DNA of 64,000 bases, taken from the NCBI GenBank assembly GCA_020726505.1, contig JAHLEZ010000005.1:2418001-2482000 (forward strand). Direction: 5' to 3'. The DNA is from Leptodontidium sp. MPI-SDFR-AT-0119 (Eukaryota > Ascomycota > Leotiomycetes > Helotiales > Leptodontidiaceae). This document shows positions 32,773-45,900 of the stretch, one piece after another (within the stretch, counting starts at the first letter, position 1; every line of letters begins with the position of its first letter). The notes beneath the pieces are model-generated. The model made no database searches, had not been told where the DNA came from, and saw only the letters and a list, made by a program, of their open reading frames with translations. A program made the translations under genes and the position numbers.

Positions 32773-35128
32773 TTAGGGATTCCCTCGTGTCGGATTGTAC
32801 GGCGTATTATCCCTCATGATGTACACCTCCCCAACTAGCACCGCACATCCCACCGCCATAGCAATAGCGATAATCGGCAGGTTCACGCTCGCAAAGTCAA
32901 GCCTTCGTACATGGATATGCTTCCTCGCCAGGATATCTCTCCACAGAAGCCCAGCCAGCGAAGCACTAAACGCCGTACTGAAAGCACCGTAATTAACACC
33001 AATCGCCATACTGTAGACCGTTGCCCAGAACGTTCGCTCACTGATAGGAACGCGGCTCGCTTCGTGGATATTCACCCATGTTTGGATAACCCTGGAGAGG
33101 AGGATTGTGGTGCCGATGTTTGTTCCTGCGAACTGCAGGGTTTAGCGGGGTCTGGACTGGAGTCGGGGGACTTACATTGCATAGAATCACGGACAGAAAT
33201 GCCATCCCTCCAATGCTGCCAACGGTTCCTGTCTTATCTACCCAATGATCCCAGCCGTGCGCGAACACTGGGACCCAGCCTTTTGTGACCAATGCTTGAA
33301 CCAAAACAAACATGCAGAATGCGAACGGTACGAGAGCAAATGGTAGATGTGCTACCACTGCCGTGACGGTTGGGAAAGTTTCCTGTAACCACCTGTATCC
33401 ATCTGCAGTCAGAGAAACAAGCGTTGTTCGACCTGGGTTTGTGTTGAGTTCGTCCTCTCTTGAGCTCCTCTCCAAGACAGTGCGATCCTTCTCTCCCACC
33501 TCATTTGGTGCTTTGTTGGCTTCTACTTGGGACTTTGGTATCTCGGGGGTAGAAATAGGTTGTTTCTCATCCGCTGCGGTCATCGTATGACTTGATGGCC
33601 GACTGTTTTGATCGTCTCCAGGTACGAGCATCGAAAATGATGATTCCATTCGAGGGCTTGACTCGGGACTTTGATCGAGATTTTCCGAGATCATGAGTGT
33701 AGGGTACGGTTGTCTTGATCCAGTGTCATCTCCTGAACCCCCATCTTTATCTTCTGAGTGTCTCTGGCCATCCATTGGAGCTAGTTCAAACCCAGCACCA
33801 TGTGCCATTGCAGCCAGTCTCTCCTCTTCTTCCCTGAGTGCACGTTCCGCACGAGCAGTCTCCACTTCCAATCGACCTTTGCGAGCTATTTCCCTTGTCT
33901 CCTTTCGATGATACCACCCAAAACCAACATCCCAACAGAACATCACGAACGCAGCTGGTAAAGTGACCCAGAAAACGGGATGTTCTCCTTTACTCTGACT
34001 CGCAGCATTGAGAGCTAGAAGTGTCACGAGCGTCGCGGTCATGATCACTGCACCAAAAACTGCCCCTCCTTTGTCGAGAAAGGGGTTCATGATCTCTTCC
34101 AATGAGAGAAGTTGTCCCTCTTGACCATCAGCCATGGTGTCCTCTTCGTCAACGTTTCCTCGGCCGTGAGGGATATTTGGATTCACGGGTTTCCTGGCCT
34201 TCGCCTCGTCTGAGAGCTCATGCATTTTGATCGAGATTGGAATGAGAGACTCATCCGCAAAGACAATGTACAGCAAGAAGGGGAACAAAACAATTGCTGT
34301 GATGACAACTGGGACAATCATGTTTGCTGTGTAGTCGATGAACTTGATCTGGAACGCACCGGCGAGGACGAGGTTGGTGGGGTTTGAAGAGACTAGGATG
34401 GCGGAAGCAATGTTTGCGACGGCGAACTGACTGAAGATCCAAGCTCTTGGGTGAACGATGTTGCTAGATACCCTGGTCATGTAGGCCAGGAATGCTGTTC
34501 CAGATAAAATGATGGGGTCGTTGCCGATGAAGCTTCCGAGGAGGAAGAAGAAAGCATAGAGGTAGAAGAACAATCTGTGCCCAACTTTGCCTGCTTTTTG
34601 CAAGACTTTGAATGCCAAATATCTGATTAATCCTGAGGCATCAATAGAAATTGCGATATATGCGAGAGTGATGAAGAAGACCATGATGTCAATGGGTGAG
34701 ATGTGATTCGCTCCGATGGTACCGTCGTGAACTTCTCTTCGACCAATGGCTGAGATGGCGAGTAGAAACAAGTCTGCTATCAAGGGTGCAGTGAGAAAGT
34801 TTAAAGGGAATTGAAATCGTACGAACGGCTTGATTTTGCCATTGTTGTCGTCCAAAGTGGGCTCATCCTGAGTCGAGGTCCGCCTTGGTGGGATCACTCG
34901 GATCGCACTCAAAACATCAATGAGAATGTTGTATATTTGTCGTGGGACATATATTGGGACATGGAATGGAAAAAGGGTGATAATATCTGCTTCCGAATTA
35001 ACGAGGAATCAAATCTTTTGAGAAATGCTCCTGGACTTACTCGTGAGGACAAAAACAATCAGTGTCACGATAGATCGCCATTCTTTGATCTTCCCTGTAT
35101 CAAGATCTTGCTTCGTGAAGCCCTCCAT
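32773..35128 (-). CDS. ArsB/CitM-like anion permease (arsenite/citrate transporter superfamily)
   Basis: Exons 35128-35041, 34986-33176 and 33132-32773 join to 752 residues. Start MEGFTKQDLDTGKIKEWRSI lies before the first span. About 11-12 membrane spans occur in two blocks, separated by a long hydrophilic loop (roughly residues 320-500) with DEE- and Ser/Pro-rich segments. GSFIGNDPIILSGTAFLAYM and SAILVSSNPTNLVLAGAF are the paired re-entrant/NP-type signatures of the ion transporter superfamily (ArsB, CitMHS, NhaD). Substrate is not fixed by sequence: arsenite, citrate and sulfate are all possible. The closing CNFAGTNIGTTILLSRVIQT repeats the internal symmetry. The model has no defect. Confidence 0.85.
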
Positions 35129-36399
35129 TTGGACAAATGGGGTTCTTGGTATATTCAAGAGAAAAATGGACGTGGGGAGACTTGATATAGTGCTCGCTAG
35201 TGACTGGTAGGAGCGGTGAATAATAGGCAAGGTACGAGGAGGTGAATCAGGTGACTTGAGAGCTTTGATTGCAAGGCGGCGTCATCGTGTCGTGAGAGGA
35301 GATGCTCCGTAACCCAGTTGGATAACAGCTCGAGCGACTGCGATCCTGAACTGAACAGCAGCTGTCTATTGATGTAATACCTATCAAGAGGCAAAGAGGT
35401 GGCTGTGGCTGTCGAAGTTTGATGCTTTAGCGGGTGCAGGAGGGGCTAAGCTGCCTCACCGCCCTAAGGAATATGTCAGGCTTTGATTGGTGGCAGAAAC
35501 TCTCCGGATGATCTTCGTACCCTTCGTACTCGGTGAAGTCTTGGGCCGACTCTTGCACTCCCGCTTACACTCGCTTCAATAGCCGGACTTGACTTGAGGA
35601 AATCGTGAAAATTCAAGAAGATTTGTCTAGCTGTCACGCGATCTCTGACCAAACTCGATATTTGGTTTCAAACCAGGGCAGCAATGATGTATGTAGCCTC
35701 ATCATGGCGTAAATGCCTCGGTAAATGACCTCACCCACTGCCTACTTAGTCCCTAGTTAGTACCTAGTTAATACCTAGTTAGTACCTAGTTAGTACCTAG
35801 TTAGAGGTACCTACGGACTAGACGGCCAGGTGATACGATAAAGCGGGCGAAGGATCAATGTCCGTCTAGACGAGGCGCCCAATCAACAGGCTGCTTACAG
35901 CGTCTGCCTACACTAATGTCATGCAGACACCCCTACACTCGCTATCCGGACACGGTTTCCGCCGCATTAGAAGCTTTGAAATCCTTTCTAGAAGGCGATA
36001 AGAGGTTCAATTGCTGATGCCTGGCTGTATTCAAAACCGAATCGAATTGAATTAGGGAGGTGTGGAAGTGCCGTTTGTTAGAACTGTTTGTTTAGGTACC
36101 TTTTTCCTCCTGGGCCGGGCGACGATCTTCTTGGGGACTTCAGGGCGGACAGCGAGAACGAACGCCTTCTCTCCATCCAGCCTGCCTCCCATCCTCCAGA
36201 TAAGAGGCCAGTCCACCCACCTTGGTCCTCAGCCCCAAGATCAAGCCACTTGGGCATCCATTATCTATCGCCTTCCCCTCTGTTCTGCCAAACTGTCTGC
36301 CTATCAATCGTCAACGTGGGCTAAATTCCATCCCTGAGTTGTCCACCTCTACCCACCGTCACCCAGAATTCCACCGAGAGGACACCACCATGAGAGACC
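35129..36399. promoter_or_regulatory. Divergent region between the permease and the membrane-protein gene
   Basis: 1271 bases with outward-pointing genes on each side. It holds an 11-bp minisatellite (35752-35806, separate entry) and an otherwise mixed sequence. No coding frame here shows a family. Confidence 0.45.
35752..35806. repeat. 11-bp minisatellite, five units
   Basis: CCTAGTTAGTA is repeated five times head to tail (the second and last units each have small changes), with a degenerate sixth copy at 35741-35751. It lies in the shared upstream region of the permease and the membrane-protein gene, about 620 bases from the former. Confidence 0.9.
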
Positions 36400-38438
36400 A
36401 TGCCAACTCTTCCATCTAATCTATCGAACAATCTCAACAGCAGCAATGTCCCAGATGCCGCCAGTAATGCGCTGCAAGTAGTTTGTGCCTGGCCTGTATC
36501 AGGGCAGTACGGTCCAGGGTCGCGAGTCTTGTCAGTTTTGCCCTCGCCCTCCCCCTCGTCCTCCCCCACGTCACTACCCCACACCGACCTTAATTCAACG
36601 ACTGACAGCTGTAGATACTATGTCCTCATTGCAGCTTGTGTGTTCGCTCGGAAGGCGGAATGGCTGAGGAACGCTTGCTTGGCTGCTGCATTGCTTTTTC
36701 CTGCTGTCGCTGCTGTTCATGGCATTGTTTTGGCGGCAGTGCATGTAAATGGTGGGTCTACTTTGCTGGCTGTGCACACACTTCTCGACTAACTCTCTAG
36801 GCGCTATTGACATGGATGTCTTTGGAGCCTTTCAACTCTGTACGATAGGAATCCTGGCTGCTCCAGTGACGGTCAGGGTATCGAGGACATACTTTTATGA
36901 TCCCGGACGGAATGCCATCTTCTTGTGGACTGGCCTTCTTCTTGCTGGTATTTACGCTTGTTCTCCCTTGGGAAGCCGATTCTAACGTTCCTAGGTTTGC
37001 TGAGCTTGACTATTGAGTTTTTCAGGATCAACACAACTCCTTGCAAGTTCGACGATGCCCAAAATCCAATGCCTACCAACCCAGACAACTTTCCCTACGA
37101 CAGCCAACCGTCCTGCGGTCTTCGCTGTTCTATCAAGGATGGTCCATTTTCTCCAATGCGGGGTGGGGCTGTCAATAATATTTATGTGATTCCGGCTCCA
37201 GACAGACTTACCTTTCATACAGCCACTCTTCTTGCTGCTGCATGTTGTATCCCGGCCGTCCTGTCCTTGGTGTCCATGTGGAATAAGATTCGGAAGATCA
37301 ATTGGATCATGCGGTGGGGGAATGGGAACAGAGAGGAGGAGGAAATGGATCGACCAATGTATATTTTCCATTCTCCCATTTTACTTTAGCGCTTAGGTTC
37401 GACATTGGGTGCCTCTTCCAATGCATCAGTGCTGATTTGTGCTTCAGTGAAGGAACCAATGGAGCTACAGTGGAGTCCATGAAAGGAGTGAACAGTTTGA
37501 TCAGGCGGTTCTTAAGTGTGGTGGAAGTCCCCGTTTTTGGTGCTGCTGTCTTGGCCATCCTGATCATTGGCGAGATGAATTTCTTTACCAAACAAGTCAG
37601 ATACCAGACTGAGCCAATTGAAAGTATAGGTAAGTTGGTCTCGCAGCTTTCATTCCTTTTACTGACAAATCCAGGACAATGGGCACCTCTAGTCGGTTCC
37701 GCATTAGCTGCGCTCGGATCATTATACCTTCTCCTCTCGTCAGACCAGCCCGACTTAGACGAGAAAGGCAAAGCAGTTGTACATCATTGCAATTGCTATA
37801 CACATCATACTAGCATGAGTCCTTCGCCATCATCGACACCAGTCGCCACCCCCGCCATTCTTCGTCGAAGTTCCTCCAAGGATGGGAGAAGAAGCTTGGC
37901 CGAGATCGAAACTGTCCCCTCAACCGGTGGACCTCCCATAAGGACTCAAACCAAACGATCATGGACACAAACAGATGCTGGGAATAGGAGGAAAGTTGCG
38001 AACGTCTTGACAAATATCGGGAATTATATTGGCACTGCAGCGCAAGATCGATTCGATGATTCGGAGTTCAAACACGGCAAGGCTGTGGATTATCCGGAGC
38101 TACCTGGAGAAGGATATCGGAATCCTGGATTGGGGTTGATTCGTCGGGAATACAACCAGCCTAGAGATGCGGATGTTAAACCCTCGCGACCACCGAGCTC
38201 CATCAGTGTCTCTGGTGCTGAAGGATCGATCAGAGGAGTATCTCCACAGTCGCCACGATCTCCATCGACTCAGAGACCTCATGCTAGTACGATGCCAGGG
38301 AGAGCATCTACGGAGTCACATAATCCTACTTCATCTTCATCTGTACCTCTTGATCGAGGAAGAATGCCAAGGAGAGATACTCTGGAGGTTCCTTCGCCAA
38401 TCCACCACACATCTACACGAAACAGCTTGCCGCCGTGA
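36400..38438 (+). CDS. Fungal multi-span membrane protein of unknown function
   Basis: Six exons (36400-36530, 36615-36751, 36801-36947, 36995-37358, 37448-37629, 37675-38438) join to 574 residues. A Cys-containing N-terminus (VCAWPVSGQYGPGS) precedes five to six membrane spans, including YYVLIAACVFARKAEWLRNA, IFLWTGLLLAGLLSL and VFGAAVLAILIIGEM. A Cys-rich luminal loop (CKFDDAQNP..CGLRC) lies between spans. The last 190 residues are a cytosolic, Ser/Pro/Arg-rich disordered tail. I do not recognise a named family. The first intron was placed with donor GTCAGT at 36531 to avoid reading a low-complexity stretch and restores RVLYYVLIAA. Confidence 0.8.
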
Positions 38439-39772
38439 ACAAAACCGCATGCGGATAGGAATATGTTAAGATCTCAAAAGTCGTGGGCGACTCCAAGCAA
38501 CCACGTCGGAACATTTTCAGCCGCTAGAGTGGACGCAAAGTTGCCCCCTGAGTGCAATTTTCGCATATGCCTGAGCAATCTCCTAACGTCAATGCTGTGC
38601 TCGGCGAGTTATCAAGTTTCTTCGAAACGCAATACCCAGAGTTGGCCGTTCATATCTCGATAAAGCGATGGCCCTGGTAGCGGAGGTGAACAAGTCAGAT
38701 CTGCGGAGAACTGGTCTCAATGGAAAGCCGTAGCAGAAGGGTAGGCATGGATGATATAGCAAATTGATTGCTGGCTCATACATCGCAACTGAAAATTCTC
38801 TAATGAGCAGCATATTGCCGTGGCACTTCAGGACGAGCAATGCATGTTGGGTGAGGTGGCTTTGATCACGGGCTGTGAGGCGCATGAAGACCAGTGGAGC
38901 AATTCCATGTCACGATAGAGTAGCGTTCAATTTGGCTGCCAATTGACACGTCCACTTGTACCGCTTTGCGGCACTAAACAATCGAAACCGTACTATTTTA
39001 CTTAATAGCAATCCGAAATTGGGTTGTGCTAACACGAATCTCGAGCTCCTTTTCGTCAAAAAACGTTATCTAACACTAGCTCTGTTTTCCAAAAAAAAAA
39101 AATCCTTATCACACACTCCTAGAATATCTAGGCGTACCACTTCCTCGTGGCCTCACCGTCTCGTATGAGGCATGTTTAATTCAATGTGGCATATTTTTCA
39201 AGCAAGAAAACCATCAAGCTGAGAGATGTCAAAAGTCGAATTTGTTTACGTTCCGTTTGCAGCCCCACCACTTTCAAATAGCCGAAAAAAAATTACATCC
39301 ATCCCCAAAAAAACCTCGAAATTCTAGCTTCCCTTCCTGAATCATCCCTTTCTGTTTTGCTGGTCCAATCCCTGCATCTTTTTCCTAGTCTTAGCCTAAA
39401 CGAAAAACTCTGGGAAGGTGGATTGGGTTTCTTTCTTACAAAACCAATTTCGTATCCAACGCTTGCGTGTCTCCTGAACTTCCAACGTTCAGGGATTCCG
39501 CTCGAGGGTATCGGCTCCCCAGATCTCCTTTGATGAGTGGAAACACACTCGAATTCTGTTAGCATAACAGGAATCTGTAGAGAGATTTCATAGACTTACT
39601 GCGAAACGATATTCAAAAATTGTTCCCTTTCTGGAAAACATCAACGGGAAATATGGAACCCCACCCCACCCCCGAGGCGCCCTTTTCGAGGTAGCTAGCC
39701 CCCAGTGTTATGACGCTACATATTCGCAGTCCTTTTGGGAACTCTTTCACATCCATTCAAGCATTACTCAGA
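38439..39772. other. Convergent 1.3-kb 3' region
   Basis: Between the 3' ends of the membrane-protein gene and the minus-strand STAND-like gene. Stop-rich on both strands with A-runs (about 39092-39102), no recognisable frame, no RNA gene seen. Confidence 0.5.
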
Positions 39773-42041
39773 TTATGACTCGAACTCCCGCATCAACCGC
39801 TCATCACTTGGCGTCCATTCTAACTGTGGCAAAGCCTCCACATTCAGAATTTGATCCTCGGCAGTGAACGCCGCCCTGATCGTATCTGGTCCTGGAGTAC
39901 TTGTAAACAGCACTTTCACAGTCGCCGACACTCCGGGATCCTTCGTAAGACCCAAAACAAAACCCAGAGCAGGTAATGCCTCTTCCCAATGTTCCTCCCT
40001 CTCGTACAAAACCACGCCGTCAATAATGCAGAACAGGGTGATCGTTGGCGGAAGTTGCCGTACCATCCAGCCCAGCAGGTCCTCCAGCACACTGACCTGG
40101 TATTCATGCAGCCTCGCAGTGATACCAGGGTAGAGCAAGCGCATATCAAATTCCCAGTGGCGAAAAAGCTGGGCAATGAGGCTAAGTAACATTGTACGCC
40201 CGCCCACGTACCCAGCAGACTCCATGGGATCAATATGCCGACCGCAGAAGAATTGTATAGAGATAAACCGCTCTTTGGCATGGAGGGCCTGGGCCATCGT
40301 TGCGCAGAAGATGGATAGTGGAGAGACTTCGGCGATGGTTTTGGGAAGGCGGGAAGTCCACTGGACGAGAAGCTTGGTCGAAAATGTGGCCACGATCCAA
40401 TTGCGGAATATCGTCGTGTTGACAATCTGCTCCGCTTGGGCTCTTTGCCTTGCTGGGATTTCTTCTTTCTTGTCGAGAATGAAAGCGATATCGGCATAAT
40501 CAAAGTCGGGAGTGCCGAGGATTCTTTGTACTGCTTCTTGGCTGATGGACACCGCTGCTTGTGGTTGAGCAGGGGGCGCCCATGGACTAGGGAGCATTGG
40601 AGACGTAGAGCGTAGTCTTTGGTTCTCAATCGCGAGGAACATGTTAATTCGTTGGCTGGCGTCTAACTCTCCTGTACAAGTTGATAAAGATCAGCTGACG
40701 TGTTCCTCAAATTGGGTAGGCGATGTCAAGTAACAGCTTACGTTGTTTTCGCTCAATAGCTATGTCTTGTGCTTTTAAATATTCTGCCAGCAAATTTTCA
40801 ATGGAGTTCATCCCGTTGGCTATCTGCTGCTGTTGTCCGACTAATTGCTGCTGTTGTCCGGCAACCTGCTTCATCATCTTCTGAGTCTCATGAGAGTCTT
40901 GAAATTGATTAGCTCATTGCATCATGAACCCAGAGGCTTGCGATTACATACACAGATGAGCTTGGTGGATGTGTGATTTTGTCGCTTCACTCATCAGCTT
41001 TGTGCTCATGATGTTGATCTCCTCCAAGCTAGTCAGAAGTCCTTTTCCATACTCGTCTTTCATGAAGATAGCCTTTGTACCCCTCAAAACTTCAGATGAT
41101 AATCACGTCCCCTGTCAGCTCTTTGCATAGAAGAACAAGTTTGGAGGGGGAAGATCAGAATGGCAACAAACAACTTACGCTCGTTACTAATGAAAAATCC
41201 GATAGCTTGCTCAATGGCAGTCAACGTCGTGACAGTCAGTTGGACAGACATATTCTTGATATTCGCATCACGAGGGAATGTCCCCAGGAAGAGCTCAACG
41301 TCCGAGAAGATTGGGATAAGACTGTCGAACCCCTCAAGAACCTGATTTCTCACGCTTGCGGCATGCTTAACCGCCTGAAGAAGATTTAGCTATTCTTCAA
41401 GCATTGTGATGACAATGATGTCTTACATTCAGAAGAAGCCCCACGGCTCCTAATACCGGGGTTGAATAAGGATCGTTTGGAGCAAGATCGGACGCACTTT
41501 GAGCCACCGCAGCAAAAGGGGCAACATTTTCGGCACCTTTCCGCCTGATCTTTCGAATCCATCCCAACGGACCGGCTACCTTTTGATATTCACTCCGTGC
41601 CAATTCCAGTGTATCATAGATTTCATCCCAGCTTGCTCTGTTACGGATGCTGTAGGGTGTTTGAGATCGTCCCTTGGGCTCTGGTGTAGTCAAATCGGAT
41701 TTGAATTTTATCAAAGCCTCATGGAATATGTTCTGCCAGAACTGCATCGCCCTCGTATCAATCCACGCTGGTCTCGGCGGCGGCGAGTCCTCATTGTTCT
41801 CAGGACCTGAAACCGGCGGCGGGGAATATGGAACCAAATGTTGATCCGAAGTTGGTCCCACGATTGAGTTATCATTAGCCACTGGAACCAAAGCCTGGCT
41901 GTTAGGAACATATTGATTATTCTGACTATCCCAATGTACTGGAGGATTGATGAATGCCTGGTGGAGCGCAGGGAGCCGATTCTCGATGAATGCAACGGTC
42001 AACGGTCTTTGGCCAAGTCGAGAAGAGATTGGGTCCGACAT
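39773..42041 (-). CDS. STAND-like helical protein, DUF7708-like N-terminus, degenerate NACHT-like C-terminus
   Basis: Exons 42041-41427, 41374-41179, 41089-40952, 40897-40742 and 40671-39773 join to 667 residues. The segment WDEIYDTLELARSEYQ through LLLNAVKHAASVRNQVLEGF and VELFLGTFPRD resembles the helical N-terminal domain of fungal NACHT/STAND proteins (DUF7708-like). A Gln-rich helix (QVAGQQQQLVGQQQQIANG) predicted to coil follows. The C-terminal 300 residues contain LFCIIDGVVLYE, like a Walker B strand, but I see no Walker A. It may be a signalling protein that lost ATPase function. It shares a promoter region with the AAA+ ATPase gene, divergent from it. The start is the first ATG of the frame, at the Met of MSDPISSRLG. 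Confidence 0.7.
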
Positions 42042-42903
42042 CTTGGGAGCCTTGTATCGAAATGGCAATTCCTACTCTAGCTTCGAAATGCAAACGCTTT
42101 CGCAACAGCCCCAATTGAATGTGATCGAAGCTGTGATTGTGTAGGTGGGGGGAATCAAGGCATCGGCAGAGCCTCGTGGATGGATTTTGCCCTTTGGTTA
42201 TCGAAGAGGAGAATCTAGGCATGCGAGAGGCACAGTATGGAATTAAAAGCCGCTTCCAAAGTTGGGGGCGGTTTTTGCTATTCGCTAATCCTCTGACAGC
42301 CTTATCGTACCTCAAAAATGAATAGATGCGCCCCCAAGAGGGGATAAATGCAGGAGCTGATGCGTTGGCACCCCTCACCAAGCATGGGAGCTAGGTATTG
42401 ACCGGGCGAAGCAGATAGGCAATTATGGCTTTGTTTGTGGATGGCACATTCAAGCCTGGTGGAATCATTGGCTGCTTTCTGGAGAGCCGCAGCCTCGTGG
42501 GCACACCCTTTTCAAGGACACCAAGAAATGAAGCCTCATTTGGTTCAATTAGACGAGAATGCAGGCTTTCGCATTGTCACCACCAAGGGTGAGAAGGCGT
42601 CAAATGAAACTATGTGGCTGCTGACAGCCAAGCCACAGAGCATCCTTCCTCTTGACAGAACTGTTGCGCATCGACTGAAAGAAGTTGGTGTGCTCTGGCG
42701 AGGCTCTGTTATTTGAGGGAAGCGAGCCATTTATCATTCTCGTCTCTCTCCACACTTCAGTCAAAGCATCATCCTTCATTTTTCCACACGTTTGGTCGTC
42801 TTCAATTCCCATTAAAGAATTGTGAAAAGGTTGCTCGGTGTTCAAGGGCCAAGCTTTAAACTCCCTTTGTCGACGAGCAGTACTGTGGTCGAAAGCGCAG
42901 CAC
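42042..42903. promoter_or_regulatory. Shared upstream region between the STAND-like gene and the AAA+ ATPase gene
   Basis: 862 bases separate two outward-pointing starts, both large NTPase/STAND-related genes. I could not identify paired operator sites. Small frames in the region overlap both strands. Confidence 0.45.
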
Positions 42904-45900
42904 ATGGCTTCCAACGACACGATCGAGACGATGGTTTCGGAGACCTTCGACTCGACCCCCAGCCAGGAGGTTCAAACTCCTCCCACTCCCGGTCAGGTTG
43001 AGCAGGGTGATGAGTCAAAAGAGCCAGTCTCGCCTCTCCCCGGCGAGAGCCAAAGGCCTGCCGATCAGGTCCCTGTCAGCTTGACAACTGAGCTTGAAGC
43101 TCTGAAGATTAAAATCTTCGAACTCGAGAAACAGGCCCGGAACTCTTCTGGGGATGCGGAGGATCCAGCAGAACAAGACGCACCCGTGGACCGTGACAGC
43201 GAACAATACAGGGAAATGGAGCGGTTTCTTTACAAGCACCGGAAAGAATGGGAAACAAACGTACATGAGCCGAGGGAGTTTGGGATGAGCTGCTTTAAGA
43301 GGGGGCCCCCATTAATTTCAGAAGGAAGACGTATGGAGGGGCCTTGGAATTACCAATGGATTCCATACAGCTTTCCAGAATATAAGAGGCCAAACCCGTT
43401 CGATAGCGCTCATCAGCCTTCCGATATCCCTGGTGATGCAAGCGAGATGGATGAGTTTGACCATGCAATCGAATTTGGGGGTGTCCGGGACCGGATTCGC
43501 AAGAATTTCGAATGGGAAATGGATCGGATTTTCTTAGCGGAGGAGATGGGTATTCGAAGGCGGAAGAGGGCAGAAGAAAAGATGAACGAGGATGTGAAGA
43601 AGGCGCGGGAGGTAGAAAAGGCCGCACAAGACGAGCAGTCGGCCCTCCCAACATGTGCTCAGCTCAAGCTAAACCAAGTGGATTGGTTTGTCTTCAAACG
43701 CCTCAGCATGGACCTGGAGAGAGATTCATGTGTTATTGATATCCTTGTGGGAGAACCTATCATCAACGAAGACGCTGGATCGGGATGGTATGGACGCTCA
43801 GGGCGCCGTGTTCGCAAAGCCCACAAGTCATCATCACAGTATCCCCAAGCAGCTCCATCTTTGGCACCAGGGCTAGCACCGCTTCCTGAAAGAATTCGGA
43901 TACACTCTGCCTCTTTGCGTAAGATCCTGGCCACAATTATCGGACAAGAAGCATCGGGCCTCACCGACAGAGTTTTGCCAGCAGTTGTACTTGTGAGGCC
44001 TTTCAAGGCACTGTTCTTTGCAGAAGAGGCCCTGCGATCGTGGCGCTCTAGTTTGGAGGAGAAATTCGAGCAAATCACTCGGGATGGGGAAAACCCTGTG
44101 GCCGAAACATTGAGTCTTGAGCAAGAGGGCAAAGATCCCGGCGAGGATAACGACTTGGATCAGGCTGAAAAGGTGGCCCAAGCAGATGACCCATCGGAAA
44201 CGTTGCCATTGCCACCTGCTGAGGAGGGCCCTGGCAAAGACACCGATAAAGAGGGCAGTATTGGCGACGTGGAGAACGAAGACGAGGAAGAAGGCGAGGA
44301 CATAGAGGATCCGAACGACGTCAGCAGATCGGTGATGGCACTGGACCACTTGAAATTTCTCCTGGATTTCATGGACACGACTATCTCGGCAAAGCAGGCT
44401 TACCTGAACAGTCCCAAGTGCAAAAGAGTCTCGTTTTCAGATCTCTGGTATCTCTTTCGACCCGGTGAGGTTGTGATAGGCCGTGACGGTAAGCAAGCCT
44501 ACAGGGTTATCAATGTTACCAGCAGCCGCCATCGCGTCGTCCCATCCTGGCAGGCCTGGTTCTGGAACTCGGGTGATAAGAAGAAGAAACCTCCCTTCAG
44601 TACAACATGTGTTTACATTGACTTTGACGGGACAAATCTTGGGCCTGTGTCAAAAGTGTTTGAATTCAAACGATTCGATGGTGAGATCGAAGTCAACTCG
44701 CTCCCAGTCTACCCTCTCCGATTCCATCCTATCAGAAGGGCCGAATTCAGTGACACGGATTGGAAAGAGCTTGAGACAATGCCACCGGAAGAGCGATATA
44801 GGAAGAAACTTATCAGTCGTGGGTCAAAATTTCTTGACGTTGTGGGTATAAAGGCAATGTACTACGCTGGACCGACCCTGGGAATACGGGATGATGTTGA
44901 AAGTCAAGTGGTTATCGATTTCGAAACTGCCTTTGCGGTAGAGGATGAGAAGCAGCAAGGGTGGAAGCCCAAGTTGGAGGTTTTGCTTGGCAATCCTAGT
45001 CCAGAAGACCCTGACGAGACCGATGACGAAGATACTCCCTGTAATGCAGCCTGCTGTAATGAGTTTGTTCATGACGATTCATATATTGACCTGAAGGCGA
45101 GGGAGGCTTACGTCAATGGTCTGTTGCCAAAGACAGGCAGTCAGAGCGAGCAGCCATCAGTTGTCATTATCCCACAACCTCTTGGAGAGTTGCGAAATGG
45201 CCCTGGGAAGAATGATTACGCAATCTCAGATGAAGAGCGAATCATCATGTCCTATCGTGTGTTTGGGTTTGTCTTGAGAAGCAGGCAATGGGGTGAGTAG
45301 CCCCTCGATTTTCATTCGCATGCTAACTTTGTAGCTCAACTGGATCTATCCTATCTGACAGAACTTCATCCGCCTAAGGTTCTCGCCAAGGTCGATGAAG
45401 AAGACAAGAAAACCAAAGAGCTCCCTGAAGACAAAACTGCTTTTGGCCGACTTGTTCTCGAAGACGGGCAAAAGCCTATGATTCAGGCTTTGATTGCACA
45501 ACATTTCCGGGATAAAGAGTCAAAAACAGGCCAGACAGAGCAAGTCGATATTGTGAAAGGGAAAGGTATATTCGAACTTTGCCCCCTTGATGCCCAACTG
45601 ACTTGTACCAGGAAAGGGATTAATATTACTTCTACATGGCGCCCCCGGGGTGGGGAAGACATCGACAGCGGGTCAGTATGGACGATATATGTCAAGATTG
45701 ATACTGATGTTCATACAGAGGGTGTTGCGGAGCTATTCAGGAAGCCATTGTTCCAGATCACTTGCGGTAAGTCGATTCTTCTCGCTGTCAAACACTAACC
45801 TGATCGATGTGTAGGTGATCTTGGGTCCACGGCAAAGGAAGTAGAGAAAGCCCTTGATATCAACTTCACTTTAGCGAACAGATGGGATTGCATTCTTCTT

